Below are positions 25,301-37,800 of a stretch of DNA of 64,000 nucleotides, piece after piece. Position numbers and translations under genes: made by a program. How positions within the stretch are numbered: the first letter of the stretch is position 1; every line of letters starts with the position of its first letter. The stretch lies in contig VWYX01001244.1 in NCBI GenBank assembly GCA_013396525.1, positions 62,001 to 126,000 on the forward strand, read 5' to 3'. The notes under the pieces were generated by a model. The model had not been told where the DNA came from. It ran no database searches and saw nothing but the letters and a program-made list of their open reading frames with translations. This DNA comes from Chaetorhynchus papuensis. Lineage: Eukaryota > Chordata > Aves > Passeriformes > Rhipiduridae.

Positions 25301-28300
25301 CACAGGAATCCTCAATATCAGCCCCAATGCATCTCAGGTAGGGTGCCCAAAAGTCAGGGTTACTCTAAACCTGGAACTGAAGAGTTTGAATAAATGTCTA
25401 ATTCTGTCTGAGCTTTATCTGTGTTTGGCATCCCCTGATTTGTCTTTGTGTCCATGGTTTTGTCCTCATGGGATGCTTGAGACACTCTCCCAGGATTTCA
25501 CCTCGTTGGAGCAGTATCTGTGGTTGGACCTGCATGAAGAGCAGAAGCCTCACAAACAGTAAATCTGAGATGCCTGAGATGCACCGGGGCTCCTGGGTGG
25601 GAAGAGAGCAGCCCTCAGCTCCAATGTGCCTGTGCAGGAGCAAACCCAAGGACAGCAGGACTTGGTTCATAAATATCACTGACCTTTAAACCAACCATTT
25701 CTCAGGCTGGGTATTTCATCTGTCATCAAAAATGCTGGTCAAAAATGGTGTTTGTGTCTGGAATGGAGAGGAGCTGAGTTGCTGTTGTGATCCTGCCATC
25801 ACATCTTTATTTTAGACTGACAGCAAATTGTTCCACTGCCAGGCCTCAGCTCCCCAGCTGTACAAGGGACACCCCAGGTACCAACCTCCCTCTCTTCCTC
25901 TGCTCCTCTCCACATTCACTGTGCTCTTAATTCAAGCATTTCTCACACCAAACCAGCTCAGACTCAGTGCAATGACTTCAGCTGGGCTCTTACAGGAGTG
26001 GCAAATCATAAATAGTAACAGAGGAGCTGTTTGTCCCAACAAATTGAAAACAAAAGATGAGATGTTGTAATTTGGGTGAATATATTCCAACTCTCACCCT
26101 CCGTGACAGGCTTTGGGAGAGCTGTGCAGCACATGCACGGCACAGCTGGGTTTGGGGATGGGAGCATGGCCCTGGGAAGAGCAGCTTTGCAGTGAGTATT
26201 AGCAGCAGAATCTCCCTGCTTGTTACAAGCTGGGAGCTCCTCTTAGGCTATTATTTAATTAGGGAATAGCACATCTCGTAGCAAGCCCCCTTCCTGTTCC
26301 CCTTCTGTGAATTTCCTTCTCGAGCTCCAGGACTGTTTAACCAAAGCTTTCAAAGGAGCAGAAGCAGGGCCACGTGGCCCAGCCACACTGAGCTGCCAAA
26401 GCAGGAAATTTGGGATGCACATGTGTCCCCCGAAACAAGTCCAGCTGTGGGTGTTGAGGTGAAGGCTCAGGAAAGGCCGAGGGCCTGGGCTGCTCCCTCC
26501 CAGAGCCCAGTCCCAGCCACGACAGACACTTCTCCTTCCCACTGCTCCCTGTCTCCTCAGACCACACAACACTGTCATTGTTCAGAGGGCGACTTCCCAG
26601 CAAAAGGTGACTGTCACACCCCTCAGCTGGAATTGGCTGCACTTCAGATTTCAAAGCCCACAGCAAGGTTTTTTCACAGCAGCTTTTCTGCTGGGAGCTC
26701 ACTGAGAAGCTCCTACCTCCCTTGTGTCAGGCCCTAATAAAATCACCAGTCACCCAGGAGCTCCTCCAGAGCAGCCCAAGGGACTGCAAGGGCAGCAGAA
26801 CAGATGCCCTGCAAATCCCAGGAATCCTGTGGTGTTCACCAGGACTCTCAGCCCTGCTCCTGCCACTCAGCTGGACCAGCTCCAGGTGCTCAGGGCTCAC
26901 ACTGGACCGACTCCAGATTAAATGACAGTGTAATAACTGCTGTGTGTCCCCATGCTTTGGTGTGAAACCCTACCATTAAAGGATTCAGGGACACAGCAAT
27001 TTTCTTGTGAATCAGACCTGTGGGCCCGTTAGAGCAGGATCCTGTTCATTACACTGTGAGTGCAAGGGTGACAACATCTCCTCTCTGCTCTGCTCTTTGG
27101 GAAATTGCTGCTTTGGGAAGGATGACAAAGAACACCTGGACAGTCGGGAGTGAAGAAGAAGCAAACGCTGCTCAGAGAAACGAGGAGCTCCCTCTGCAAT
27201 CCCACTGCTGGAATATTTGTACCCCCTGCACGGGTCAGCCTCTGAGTGTAACAGCACTGTTGGGATGAGGGAAAGAATGGAAGTTCCATTCGGTACAATT
27301 TCATTCCATTAATTACATTTTGCTTTGGAAGAGAACTGTCAAAATCTCAATATTGCCTCCACAATTTCCTTCTGGACTCACTGGAATACACTGGAAACGT
27401 CTAACACACAACTAAACATGACTAAAGAAGGAAGCAAAAAAACTGGAAAAGAAAAACAACACCTAAATAAAACCTATGACTACAAGTGAGTCAGGCTCTT
27501 CTTCTCTCAAGAAGACATAAAAGAACCAAATCATTGTGATTTCCTCAACCATTTCCAACAGGAAATGGCATTTCCCAATGAGAACCAGATTATCAAAGTA
27601 TTTATGACCAATTCCACGTACAACAGCTCCTGGAGAGTATCAATGTGAGCTGTGATAATTAGGACAAGATTTTAAAAGAAATTTTGTTGTTGTGAATTCA
27701 ATGCTTGGACATGAATTATAAAGCCATGTGATTCCTACCACTCTGTTTTCACCTTCAGCTTTCAAGATGTTGGCTAAGGACAATTACTATCTTACTGTCA
27801 GCCAAGGACTGAGCTTATTACAGAGGAAACACATGATCAACAGCATCTGTCATGAAATTTTATTTTTATTCCGTCCTGTTTAGCTGTTTTCTCTTAGAAA
27901 GTCATTATACAAAAGTAAATATATCCTTAGTTCATCAGCACAGAGATGACAAAACATTAAGGATATTTATCTTGTCTAGATGCCATTTAAACTTCTATGA
28001 ATGTGACCAGAAATTATTCTCACCAGCTCAGGGGAATCCTTTTTTGGGCAGATTTTCAGTGCTAAGAGCTTTTGCTTACATGAGAACTGCTGTGCAGAAG
28101 TGCTTTCTCATGGCACCACGATGATCCAGCTGCCAGTGCCAACCCCTGTGAGGAATCTGAGAAGGGAATGAACAAACATGTCAGTGTTTGTGCTGGATGG
28201 GGAGCTCTGGGACACTTGGCAAAGCGGTGCTGTGCCCCACAGATGCTTCCCCCACAGCCCTTCCCTGCCAGTGACGAGCTCTCCCCGGCCCACAGCAGCA

Positions 28301-29321
28301 GCGAGGTGCTGTCCCTGCCCCGGCTCAGCCTCCTGGCCAGAACACAGAGGTGTGAGGCTCCTTTGTGTCTCTGTGCAGCCTTCTCCGAGCCAGAAGCTCT
28401 CTGGGAGCACCCCCACCTGCTGCTCCACTCCCACACAGATAATCCCTGTGGGAGCACACTCGTTATTGCAGCTCCCAGAGCGGGAGCTCTGCTGCGCTCA
28501 GGCTCGTTGGTCCCAGAGATAGCAACACCTATAATTCCCACCTCCCCAGTACATTAATTTTCACATTTTCCCAGTCCTTTCAATCCTCTTCAAACCTTCC
28601 CTGTGGCTGAGGCAGTGCCAGGTGTTTACCTGAATGAACTCAGCTGGGCTGTTCCAGGAAGAGTCCAGTGAAGGCCACGCTCCGGTGCCGCTGGGAATGG
28701 CTCTCATACCTGACTGGAGGTTAGAAGGGTCCTTATCTCCACACTTCAAAGAGCCTCCTCCCATCTGACAGCTTGGTGTCTCCCCCTGCATGATGTGAAA
28801 ATCTTATTCTCAACAGTTTCAAGCCTTTTGATCTTCATAAAGGCCAGGTCACAGAACATCCTATCCTGGCTGTCTTGAGGAATGCCATAAACCCGGAGCC
28901 GTTGCCACATCGAGCCTCAGGATCTCTAATCTCCCAGGATTTATGAGCTCACATTTTCTTTGAAGGGACACAGCCTACTTGAAAATCACAAATATCATTA
29001 CGCATGCCTGCAATTTACATCAATAAAGGAAGAATAAAATCCACAATCTACTCATTTTTCTCCCACCAGCCCAACTTCTTAGTCATTTGCATTTATGCAG
29101 ATGAGGGAATTTCCAGCCAGTTCCATTCTTTGGGCAGTGCTGCACATGCCAGTACCACAAATATTATACTGCAAACATTGTGGGGGAGGATTTTAATCTA
29201 AATAAAGATAGTGCCTGATCTGGTGTCTTTAAAAAAATGCCTGAATCCACTTCTTGTAGTGATATTTTGTAAGGCTGTTAAAATGAAGGCCATAAGCTTA
29301 CAGATGATGTAAGAAACTTAT
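22386..29321. other. single-copy sequence, no gene recognised
   Basis: This is mixed-composition sequence with an eight-G run near 22470 and no long repeat. Open frames of 129-159 residues overlap at 28.06-28.56 kb on both strands. That mutual overlap argues that they are random consequences of a GC-richer patch. Confidence 0.45.
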
Positions 29322-30053
29322 ATGAGAAAATTCTTGTATTTGAGAAACTCAGAAGATCAAAAGCAGAACGAGAAGGATTTATTTCTACACACTATTACTG
29401 CATTTCTTTTATCTGTCTGTGTGTCAGGATTTCTGAAAGTGCTTGTCATCACCTTGTTATCTCGGGGCCTGATCTGCATCCAGAGCACTGGAGGTGCCCA
29501 GGCCCCTCGCAGCCTCCCTGGGGACACCGGGAGCCAACAGCAGCCCCGGCCTCAGCTCAGCCTCGCCAGGTCTGGCCACAGCACCAGGCACATTGTCAGA
29601 GCTATCACCAGCCTCAGCTGCCTGCATTTCCTAAAGTCAGGACACGGAGAAAAGGTAACACAGCCCCAGCTCGAGACATTCCTGAGCTGGAGAATTCACA
29701 TGGTGCATCCAAGGAATGTGCCACGGATATCAAATCAGGCTTACAAGGTCTCCAACAAGAAATGGGTCTGTCACCAGGGTGGTATTCTACTGATTTTAGA
29801 AGAACTAAAAAATATGCTCTTTTTCTTTCCCAGCTTTGTTAGCAGAATATTCCAGCATAGACAGAATAAAGTCAAGAATTGTTTATGTAGCCCTGTTTCG
29901 AGGTGTGGGAAAGCAAACAAATATCCCTCCTTTTCTGGCCCCGCCACCCATGCCAGGTGGGAGATACTCAAGCCTTGCTCTTGTCTGTTAGAAGAGGAAG
30001 ATCAAGCTATGCCTCCCTTCTCCACCAAAAGAACAGGGAATCCTGAAAACTGA
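29322..30053 (+). other. longest non-repeat open frame (243 codons), unrecognised
   Basis: An ATG-started frame runs 243 codons before a stop. The translation shows a short hydrophobic stretch at about residues 27-52 and a Gln/Pro/Ser-rich middle, with no domain I recognise. An excellent acceptor-like site (long pyrimidine tract ending GTGTCAG at about 29427) and a GAAAAG/GTAACA donor-like site at 29654 fall inside it. These would define a 227-bp internal piece if it were ever an exon. Frames of this length are uncommon by chance in one window but not unexpected over six frames of 64 kb. I do not call it a gene. Confidence 0.12.
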
Positions 30054-31122
30054 TGGCATTTTCACTGTTTCAGTCAAGTACAACACAGATCTTCCTTTTA
30101 CAGACTCTGTCATGGCCTGAGTTCCCTCCCTCCTGCTCGATCAATCCTGGCACGGAGACAGAAGAGCTGATTGAATTTGTGGTGATGCTTCACATTTCAC
30201 AGAGTATTCCCCATCCCTCATCCACAAAGTGACAACAAGCCAGCGCATCCCAAGTCATGGGGCAAAAGATCTACTGGAATTACTTTGCATTACAAAATAT
30301 GGGAGAAATATTTCCAGTATCATTAAATTTCTCATTTGTCCAGTGCATTTGTCCAGATCATAAAATCACATCAGGGAAAACAACAACAACAACAACAAAA
30401 AATCAACACAAAAATCAAATAGTGATGGGGGAAGGAAAGACTGGTAAAATTAACACTACCTAAGAATTAAGATCATCCAAGATGTCACCTTTGACAGTTT
30501 CCTTTTCTTTCTCTTTGAAGGGAGGTTGAGGCAAGGAAGGAAATTTTCTACACAGTGCAAAGACAGATGGGGAAGGGAAATAAAAAACAAATCAAAGGAA
30601 AGTAAAAAATCACAGGGCCTATGGGGTGACAGAAAAAAAACCATACAAAGGGTGTTCCCCTTCCAGTTGCCAGAGACACGAAGGCACCTGGTACAACCTT
30701 CATCGATGGAGGCTCGGATCCGTGTCACCAGGAGCCAGCTCCCAGGGTCTGAGCCCTGATTGATGGCTTTCAGACTGCCAGCTGTGACATAATTCACCGG
30801 GCAGCAAGACTGGGGTCAATACACGTTTAAGTAAAAAGGTTTTTCGTAAGCCTGTGGGGTCAATCAGGAAAAGCTGTCGTTGCTGGAGGGGAGACGGGAG
30901 AAGGGATGGGCTGGCTGGGGGAGAAGTGACCAAGCACTCAATTCCTGGTAAGCAACTGAGACCTTTTTATTGCTGAGCAGCAGCCCAGCAACAAAGCACA
31001 TCCTGGAATATGGGAGCCAAAGATTTACCCCTTTGGAAACAAACACTGCACCAAGCCTCCTGGCCCTGCCTCCCTGCTGCCCTGGAAGCAACCTCCTCCC
31101 AAATCCAGCCAGGACCCAGATT
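30054..31122. other. single-copy sequence, no gene recognised
   Basis: It contains a short (AAC)n tract, listed separately, and A-rich patches at 30530-30640. Nothing else stands out. Confidence 0.45.
30377..30402. repeat. (AAC)n microsatellite
   Basis: About six consecutive CAA/AAC triplets lie within an A-rich context. Confidence 0.8.
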
Positions 31123-31250
31123 CTCTGAGAGAACTTGGATTGCTCAGCCTGGAGAAGGAAAGGGTACAGGGAGACCTTAGAGGCTCTTCCAGTGGCTAAA
31201 GGGGCTCCTGGAGAGCTGGAGAGGGGCTTTGGACAAGGGATGGAGTGACC
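31123..31250 (+). mobile_element. CR1 LINE fragment, upstream half in sense orientation
   Basis: It matches the CR1 blocks TGCTCAGCCTGGAGAAGG, GGGAGACCTTAGAGGC, CTAAAGGGGCTCCTGGAGAG and CTTTGGACAAGGGATGGAG. It aligns by eye with the complete plus-strand copy at about 39.0 kb and stops abruptly around GAGTGACC, where the inverted partner begins. Confidence 0.85.
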
Positions 31251-31419
31251 TCATCCCGTTCCATGGGCAGGGACACCTCCCACTGTCCCAGGCTGCTCCA
31301 AGCCCTGTCCAACCTGGCCTGGAACATTTCCAGGGATGGAGCAGCCCCAGCTGCTCTGGGCACCCTGTGCCAGGGCCTGCCCACCCTCCCAGGGAACAAT
31401 TCCTGCCCAAGATCCCATG
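31251..31419 (-). mobile_element. CR1 LINE fragment, downstream half in reverse orientation
   Basis: It reads as the reverse complement of the CR1 3' region: CCATGGGCAGGGACACCTCC, then GTCCAACCTGGCCTGGAACA, then TCTGGGCACCCTGTGCCAGG, then AGGGAACAATTCCTGCCC. It covers the portion that follows the sense half after an unrepresented segment of about 40 bp. The terminal octamer tail is missing. Confidence 0.85.
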
Positions 31420-32524
31420 TTCCTGCGGGCTGCCTCCAGCCTGGCAGCTGGAGCACAGCCCCCCGTGAGGTGCAGCTGGCTGCCTGCACTGGAAAGCCTG
31501 GCAGGCTCTGTCAGCCCAGCAGGCCTGGAGAGCTGCACTGCTCACCGAGACTGCACCAGGGCCATCCCGGGGAACACGGATGGGCTGTCCAGTCCAGCCT
31601 GGCTTGGCACAAGGAGGTGCCAAACAAACAGTGGTCAGAGCGAGATCTAAAGCCAAGGCTGCTGCTGCTGCAAGGAAGAGGACACGACTCAAAAGAGACA
31701 CCACAGGCTGGGCAAACAAACTGACCCTGGCTTTGTAGGCCCAGGCGTGGCTGCTGGCGGTGCTGGTGTGTCCGAAGGAGGCACTAAAGCCCAGGTTTCC
31801 CCCGTGAGCACAGATGTGCATTTGGATTTCTCAGCTCTAACACACGGGCTCTGACTCACCACAAGCTTTACTACTTATCCTGCTTCAAATTCACTTTCCC
31901 TCCGGCAAACTTCCCTGCACTAGCTGCTTGAACCCATCTTTTTACAGTACAGACCCGACCTCTTCTCCATACTTTGAGGGTTCAGTGCTGTGTGCAGGAC
32001 TTTGGGATTTCAAGAGCTCCCTCCAAAACCCCTCTTGCTGCCTACAGAGACATTTCCATGTCTGTTCCAGGTAGCTGGGTCACTTCTGCAACAAATTAGT
32101 GTGGAAGCAGCACTTTTAGAAAACCATTTGGCATATTAAAGAAAAACATCCTCCATTTCAGACCTGAGTTCTCCTGAGAAACAGGAATGGGTTGTCAGTT
32201 CAGCCTCTGCTTTGAATAACTGAAATGTAAAGTAGCATATGGGGGTTTATGAGCATTTGCTTTCAGCGTGGGACTCTGGAATCCAAGGTTTGTAAATCCA
32301 GGATTGGAGATCAGATACTGCTACCACCAGCTCTGGGCTGGGCACTGCCTTTACAGGGCATTCAGGCCAGGCTTGAGAAGCTCAGCTGCAAGGTGCACAC
32401 GGGCTGCAAGTGTTCTCCTCATTATTATTGCAGAGGCCGTAAGTGGCAGAGGCAGCTCATGTTTGCTCCCGGTTTCCAGCTTGCGGGAAAGCTCGTTATC
32501 GGTGGGGCATCCTTGAAACAGCAA
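31420..32524. other. single-copy sequence, no gene recognised
   Basis: GC-moderate sequence follows the rearranged CR1. Open frames here extend out of the CR1 halves (up to 214 residues on the minus strand) and are not genes. Confidence 0.45.
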
Positions 32525-32900
32525 CCAAGAGCATTAACTTTTAATATTTAATGTATTCTTCAGGCTCTGGGAGAGCAATGTGAGAAATATCCCGTAAAAA
32601 TCTATTAGTGTTAATAAAATACCACCCAACAGGTTGTCCATTATCAGCAATTAAAGTTTTCAAAGCAGGTCAGATAACTCCCTGGAATGATTTGTGTGGC
32701 CTCTACATCCGTTCTTCTCCTTCTTCCATTTTTTTTTTTCTTTATTAAACTTTCTCGACTCTTTTTTCCCTCCTCCCTCCCACAGCTCAGCCGAGTCCTA
32801 ACCAGTGAATTATGGCACTAATGAGGTGTTTATACTCTCTGCCCATCAATCACAGATGCGTGTGAGTGAAAGCGCCGGCCGATAGCCGGGAAGTGCTGCA
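32525..32900. promoter_or_regulatory. AT-rich TAAT-dense block, candidate noncoding regulatory element
   Basis: The block holds many homeodomain-type ATTA/TAAT cores (for example CTATTAGTGTTAATAAAA, CAGCAATTAAAG, GCACTAATGAGG, GTGAATTATGG) plus a CATCAATCAC site resembling a PBX half-site. It has no open frame and no repeat. This texture is common in conserved developmental enhancers, but the call is an inference from motif density only. Confidence 0.25.
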
Positions 32901-35900
32901 GCCTTTGCTGCAGCCAAAGGAACATGAGACTGCAGCGAGATAAATCCCTGCTCCCTGCTGCTCCCAGCCCCGGGGCAGGAGCAAACACACTCTGTCTGAT
33001 TCTCCACCCAGCACCTACACGGGGACATCCCTGCAGTTCATGTGTGTAACCTCTGTCGGCTCATTTGTCTCACTTCGCCCCTGAACCACAGCAGTGCAGC
33101 CCTGGAATGTGACACCCCTAACAACCGAGGGAGCAGCCAGCACAGGGTGCCATCAAACACGGCAGGAGCTGCCCCCAGCCCTCCTCTCTCAACGCTTTTC
33201 TCAGCTTTTCCTTACCTGTGAGCCCCCAGAACACACATGGAGGCACCCTGAAGGACCAGCACCGAGACCAGAAGCAGAAATTGGTTAATTTATACTTCTT
33301 TCATTTCTTAAAAGAAAACAAAACAAAACAAAAACTAGACTTGAATTTTTAACAGTGAGGCTTTGGCTTTCTCCCTGCTAATGAATTAATCTGAAAAGAA
33401 AATCAAAATGAAATCTAAATGAATAAACACCCGTGTTTATGGAGACCTCAAAGAGCTCTACACCTACACAAAACCAGTCATTAAATGAGGTCTCTGTGGT
33501 CTCCATTTAGCATAAGATGGCAGAGAATGGGCCAATTCAGGTGTGATGCTCACAAAGAACACCTCGAGGTGTGTTTACTGGAGCCTCACGGTTCCTGGGA
33601 AAAAGACAGGAGCTCCTGGCTGGTGACCCCAGCACCTGAACAACAGTGGCAAGTCTCCTGTGAGATCTTTAAGAAAGCAGGTTAGGAGCAAAGAGAAGGA
33701 GCTAAAGGGACTCAGCCATGTCTGGAGAGGCTAAAATCCTAAAGAGCAGCTGTTTCTCCTCTAGACTGAGAGCAGGATCCTCGCCAACTCAAGCACCCCC
33801 CTCACGGTGTCCAAAGCCAGCCTGAGGGTGGTGGTGGTTTCACCTGACCTCAGCACATACTAGGGTGGAGCAGGCAGCTTTTCCTCATCCTGTTGAACCA
33901 TTAGTATGTAGGGCTTTCTATTATTTTTAAAGAAAATGATGTTTTTACTTGAATGTGGTTGATCTCTGCGGTGCTTTTTGGAGCAGCATCCCCCCTTTAC
34001 AAAAACAGTGAGCAGCCATCCCACCTTCCCCCCATTCCCACCGTATTTATCTCATCTCCCTCTCACAGGATCCTGTTCCATTTGCTTCTCTCTTCTGGTT
34101 CACGCTCTGCTCCTGTGCACAAAGCTCTCCTCGTGCCCTGCTCCCACACGCTCAGGTGCCCACCAAAGGCAGCTCCCTCCTCTTGGGCTGCTCCCCCATT
34201 CCCACACTGTCCTTGGGACAACGGCAGCTTCCTCTGGGACAGGCTCACGCCCAGGGCAGAGGTTTCTGTACCCCTCCACCACTTTCGTAAGGAAGCTACA
34301 GGTCCTCGTGCCAATTCCCATCTAATGACAAAAATCACATTCTCCTTAGCTACTTTTCAAGAATCCCTTCCCAGTTATCCATGGATCCCCTCAGCCTGCT
34401 GGTAGAAAAACTTGATGGCATTTTCCAGTGCAAACAAAAGCTTTTTGTGAGCCCAACTATTGGGTCAGATCCTGATGGGAAGCTGGCCCAGAGTCTGGAG
34501 GGACAGATGGGGACAGTTCACCTGGTAACACTGCTAAGTGGCATCAAGAACATCACCCTGGGGCCACGCTGCTTTTGGTGCTCCAGCAAATGCATCTGGA
34601 GGCTGCTGGGGTGCCTCGACCTCCCACTCTGTCTGCTGGAGAGAGATCTGGATTTCTTGGTAGGAGGAGGGATGGGAAGGGCAGAGAGGGAGACAAACAG
34701 GCACTGGGTTTGTGGTGAGCAGCGGGGGGGACTTGGCAGCTCTTTGGAGCAGAGCAGGAAGTCTGAATCCTTGGAGGCGGCTGAGTAACCCCGGTGGTGA
34801 CCTCCCATCGTGGGCACCAGGGCTCTCACACTGGGGAAAAACAGCAGGAGGGGAGGAAACAGAAGCTGAGAGAAGCTGGCACAAACAACCCCTGCAACAC
34901 AGGGATGAAGGGACACCATGCCAGGAGGGGACAGCAGACTCACTGCCCTGAGCATCTCCGAGATCCCATTTCTGCTCTTAGGGGTTGTGTTTCTATTTAT
35001 GCACCAAAACATTGGTTGGGTTTTCTCAAGAGCTTGTTGAGAAAATGTGGCTTTGAGTGTCCCAGGGGCTCCATGCAGATCACGGGGTAGGTGTGCTGTG
35101 CTGGCTCAGCCCTGAATCATCCCACTGGTGACACGGCCAGGGCGTGCTACAGCTCCCTGACTCACATGGCCAGGATTCCTTCCTATGGAAAGCAGAGCGT
35201 GGGAGGGGAGGACACGGAAGGGGTGCACAGCCACATCTCACAGCTGGGAAGAGAGGAGATGGTCCTTGACACCAGAGCTGGGAAACCCGAATATCCCCCA
35301 GTTCAGCTAAAGCCCCAGGGAGCTGCTGGGTGAGAACTTCCCTAAGAATTCAAGTTCTTATACATTTTATCCTGACATCCCAGGCAACTACAGGACAGGG
35401 ATTCCCCACTTCAGCATGGCCATGAATGAGGCACTCTCTGTGCATACACTTCATATATTCTGTTGCTGGAACTGACAACTCAAAATACAACTTGTCACTG
35501 AAATATTTCCTCTTGTCCCACTTTGTCCTGTGCACAGATTAATACTTGTTGTTAAATTCATACAAAGACCTTAGCAGGGCTTAGCAAATAACCTCCTTCC
35601 ATCACAGAAACTTCCTCCAAGGAGGAATACAGTAACCACATAGCAACACAACAACTTCTGCAGAGAATGTACAGGTGCTGGTGATGCCCATGAATGCTCT
35701 GAGACTGTCTGTGCAAGGACATGAGAAAGACAGCCCACGAGCTCCTCTGACTGCCCCCAGTACCCCTCCACCTTGCAGCAGGGTGAGCAGAGCAGGACGT
35801 GCCTCCAGGCACACCCCAGAGCCTGGGAACGAGGGGGAGAGCGTGGGCAGCACGCTGCTTCATGGGAAGGAATTCCATGTTTAGGACAATGCTCCGAGTC

Positions 35901-37514
35901 AGCTGAAAATCATTAAGTTTGGTCACTTGTGTGCTTTTGAAATCTGTGCCCCAGCCAGGAGTGACTCATGTGGGGAGCACACAAGGATCCAACACGCACA
36001 GGGACCCACACAACGCAGCTGAGAGAGGTGTGAAACTGAGGAAAATTCCTCCTTAAGGACACCCTGAAACACGTCACACACGGCACTGGTGCTGTCACAT
36101 CCCACATCACTGCTCCTCACACCACGGCCAGGATGGCAAAACGTACCCTCCAAAGCCAACAGAGGCTTTTTGGACAACGCCCAGAATCCGTGTGCTGGGC
36201 TGAGTCCAGCAAAGCAAGGCAGGCAGGACCACATCACAGCCAGAGCATGGATTGCCACAGGAGTGGAGAAGCTGTGAGCCAGCCTGGGCAGGCTGCAGTG
36301 AAAGCATTGATCCAGCCCTGCCAGTGCAGGTGCTGAGAGCCCCGCTGGATTCCCTCTGCCTGCTGGATCAGACTGTATAGGGAAACAAGAGCCAGAATGG
36401 GAGCAGGGAGAAGAGAACGAGGAGGAAATCACTCCCCATAATTTTAAGCCTCTTAAAGGTAGGGATTCAGTCCAATCTAATTGTTTAAGTTCACTTTATA
36501 TTCAATGAGAAAGAAAGTCCTTGCCAGAATGGAATTTCTCTCATCTTAAATTAGGTGGGATACGTGTTCCTCCTTACTGTTCCCCATTAGCAAGAAGGGA
36601 AACTTAGACAATTAATTTAGTCTGGATACTTTGTTTAAGAAGACTAAAATTAGGTGAGATGAATCCTACCCTAAATGTCCTACCCAGGTGAGTGTGGCTC
36701 GTGTCTGATGAAGTCCAGCTTCACTCCCTCATGCCCTGAAACAGCATCTGCTGTTTTCAGCACCTTTCCTTCCACTGATCACCACGCAACTCCTTGAGAA
36801 ATCCAGGCAGCTCCTGCCATCAGGATGCCAGAAAGCAGCAAATTCTAACTGGCACAAATAAAGGCAGGAATTTGGGGAGCACAGGAATGAGAGGTGGTTG
36901 GCATCACACTTAGTTCAAACTTCTTCTGCCAGTCACATGGGGGGACAATTTCTCTGGGAACTGCCAATTTGCCCTGTTCCTAAGCTGGATGAATTAGTGG
37001 GCCCTGGATTTCTCCCAGAGCAGCTGAGCTCTCTTCCAGCTTCCTTTCACCAATGGCCACAGGAGCTGGAGCCCATGAACTCCTCTCCTTCACCTCCCTC
37101 TGCTCTCTGCTCCCCCAGCACACAGAGCCCTGCGCTGAGCTGGGCTCAGCCATTCTGGGATGGAAAACGAAGGCAGCTGCCAACACACAGGGCTGCCGTC
37201 AGTCCCCGAGTGCAAAGGAGGTGCAATCCACCTCCTCTGTGCCAGGTTACACCAACTCCACGATCCATGACATCCCTGGCCTTGCTCAACAGCTCCAAGC
37301 AAACTGCACAGGCTTGAGCTGATACAATTAGTCTGCCTCAGCCCTGGAAAAGGAGAACCCATGAAAAGCTACACTGAATCCTGCCTCTTCCAAATCCGCA
37401 CAGCTTCCTTCTTTTCCTCCTTCCTTCATTTTTATTTCTGTAATTATTTCTCCCCTTTCTTTTCTTCCCCTTCTTTCCCTATTAACGGGGAGAAAACCCA
37501 AGAGAGAAAACGCA
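32901..37514. other. single-copy sequence, no gene recognised
   Basis: It includes an (AAAAC)n tract at 33314-33335 and a minus-strand exon-like micro-segment at 33216-33247. Several open frames of 100-170 residues occur at 34.0-36.4 kb on both strands. They are mutually overlapping and unrecognised. A pyrimidine-rich tract lies at about 37386-37480. Confidence 0.4.
33314..33335. repeat. (AAAAC)n microsatellite
   Basis: Four AAAAC-type units occur in a row. Confidence 0.8.
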
Positions 37515-37800
37515 GGCAGCCAAAAGCTCATTAACATACTTGACCTTTCTGAAGAAAATTAATTCCAAATTCGCACATACCGGCTGCGTTGCTTGGTTTT
37601 GTCAAAACGGTGGCATCATTAGAGAGGAGACGAGATGGCTCAAGGGGACGGGGTGTCTGCCACCTCAATGGAACTTGCACCGAGTTACTGAGTGCTGGCA
37701 CAAATAAAGCAATGACATGGGCCATTCTGTCAGCTTTTCACATGAAATTAATCTTCGTTTCGTTGGCTGTGTAAATTTTTATCACCGTGGAGTGGGGGGT
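37515..37800. promoter_or_regulatory. AT-rich TAAT-dense block, candidate noncoding regulatory element
   Basis: At least four ATTA/TAAT cores occur in about 230 bp (CTCATTAACATA, AAAATTAATTCC, GCATCATTAGAG, GAAATTAATCTTC), with a GATA-like TTTTATCACC near 37779. It lies about 100 bp from the CpG-rich alternating tract. Motif content suggests an enhancer, but one sequence cannot show conservation. Confidence 0.25.

Noticed and set aside
28630..28709. Minus-strand 80-bp segment between AGTCAG and GTAAAC
   Set aside because: The site pair is decent, but the product is not recognised, its phase does not fit a neighbour, and such pairs are expected by chance.
31177..31821. 214-codon minus-strand frame
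   Set aside because: About 240 bp of it is the rearranged CR1, and the rest shows no recognisable domain.
33680..33900. Possible degraded CR1 (AGAGGCTAAAATCC and a TTCCTCATCC block)
   Set aside because: Only loose word similarity. The block order of CR1 is not maintained.
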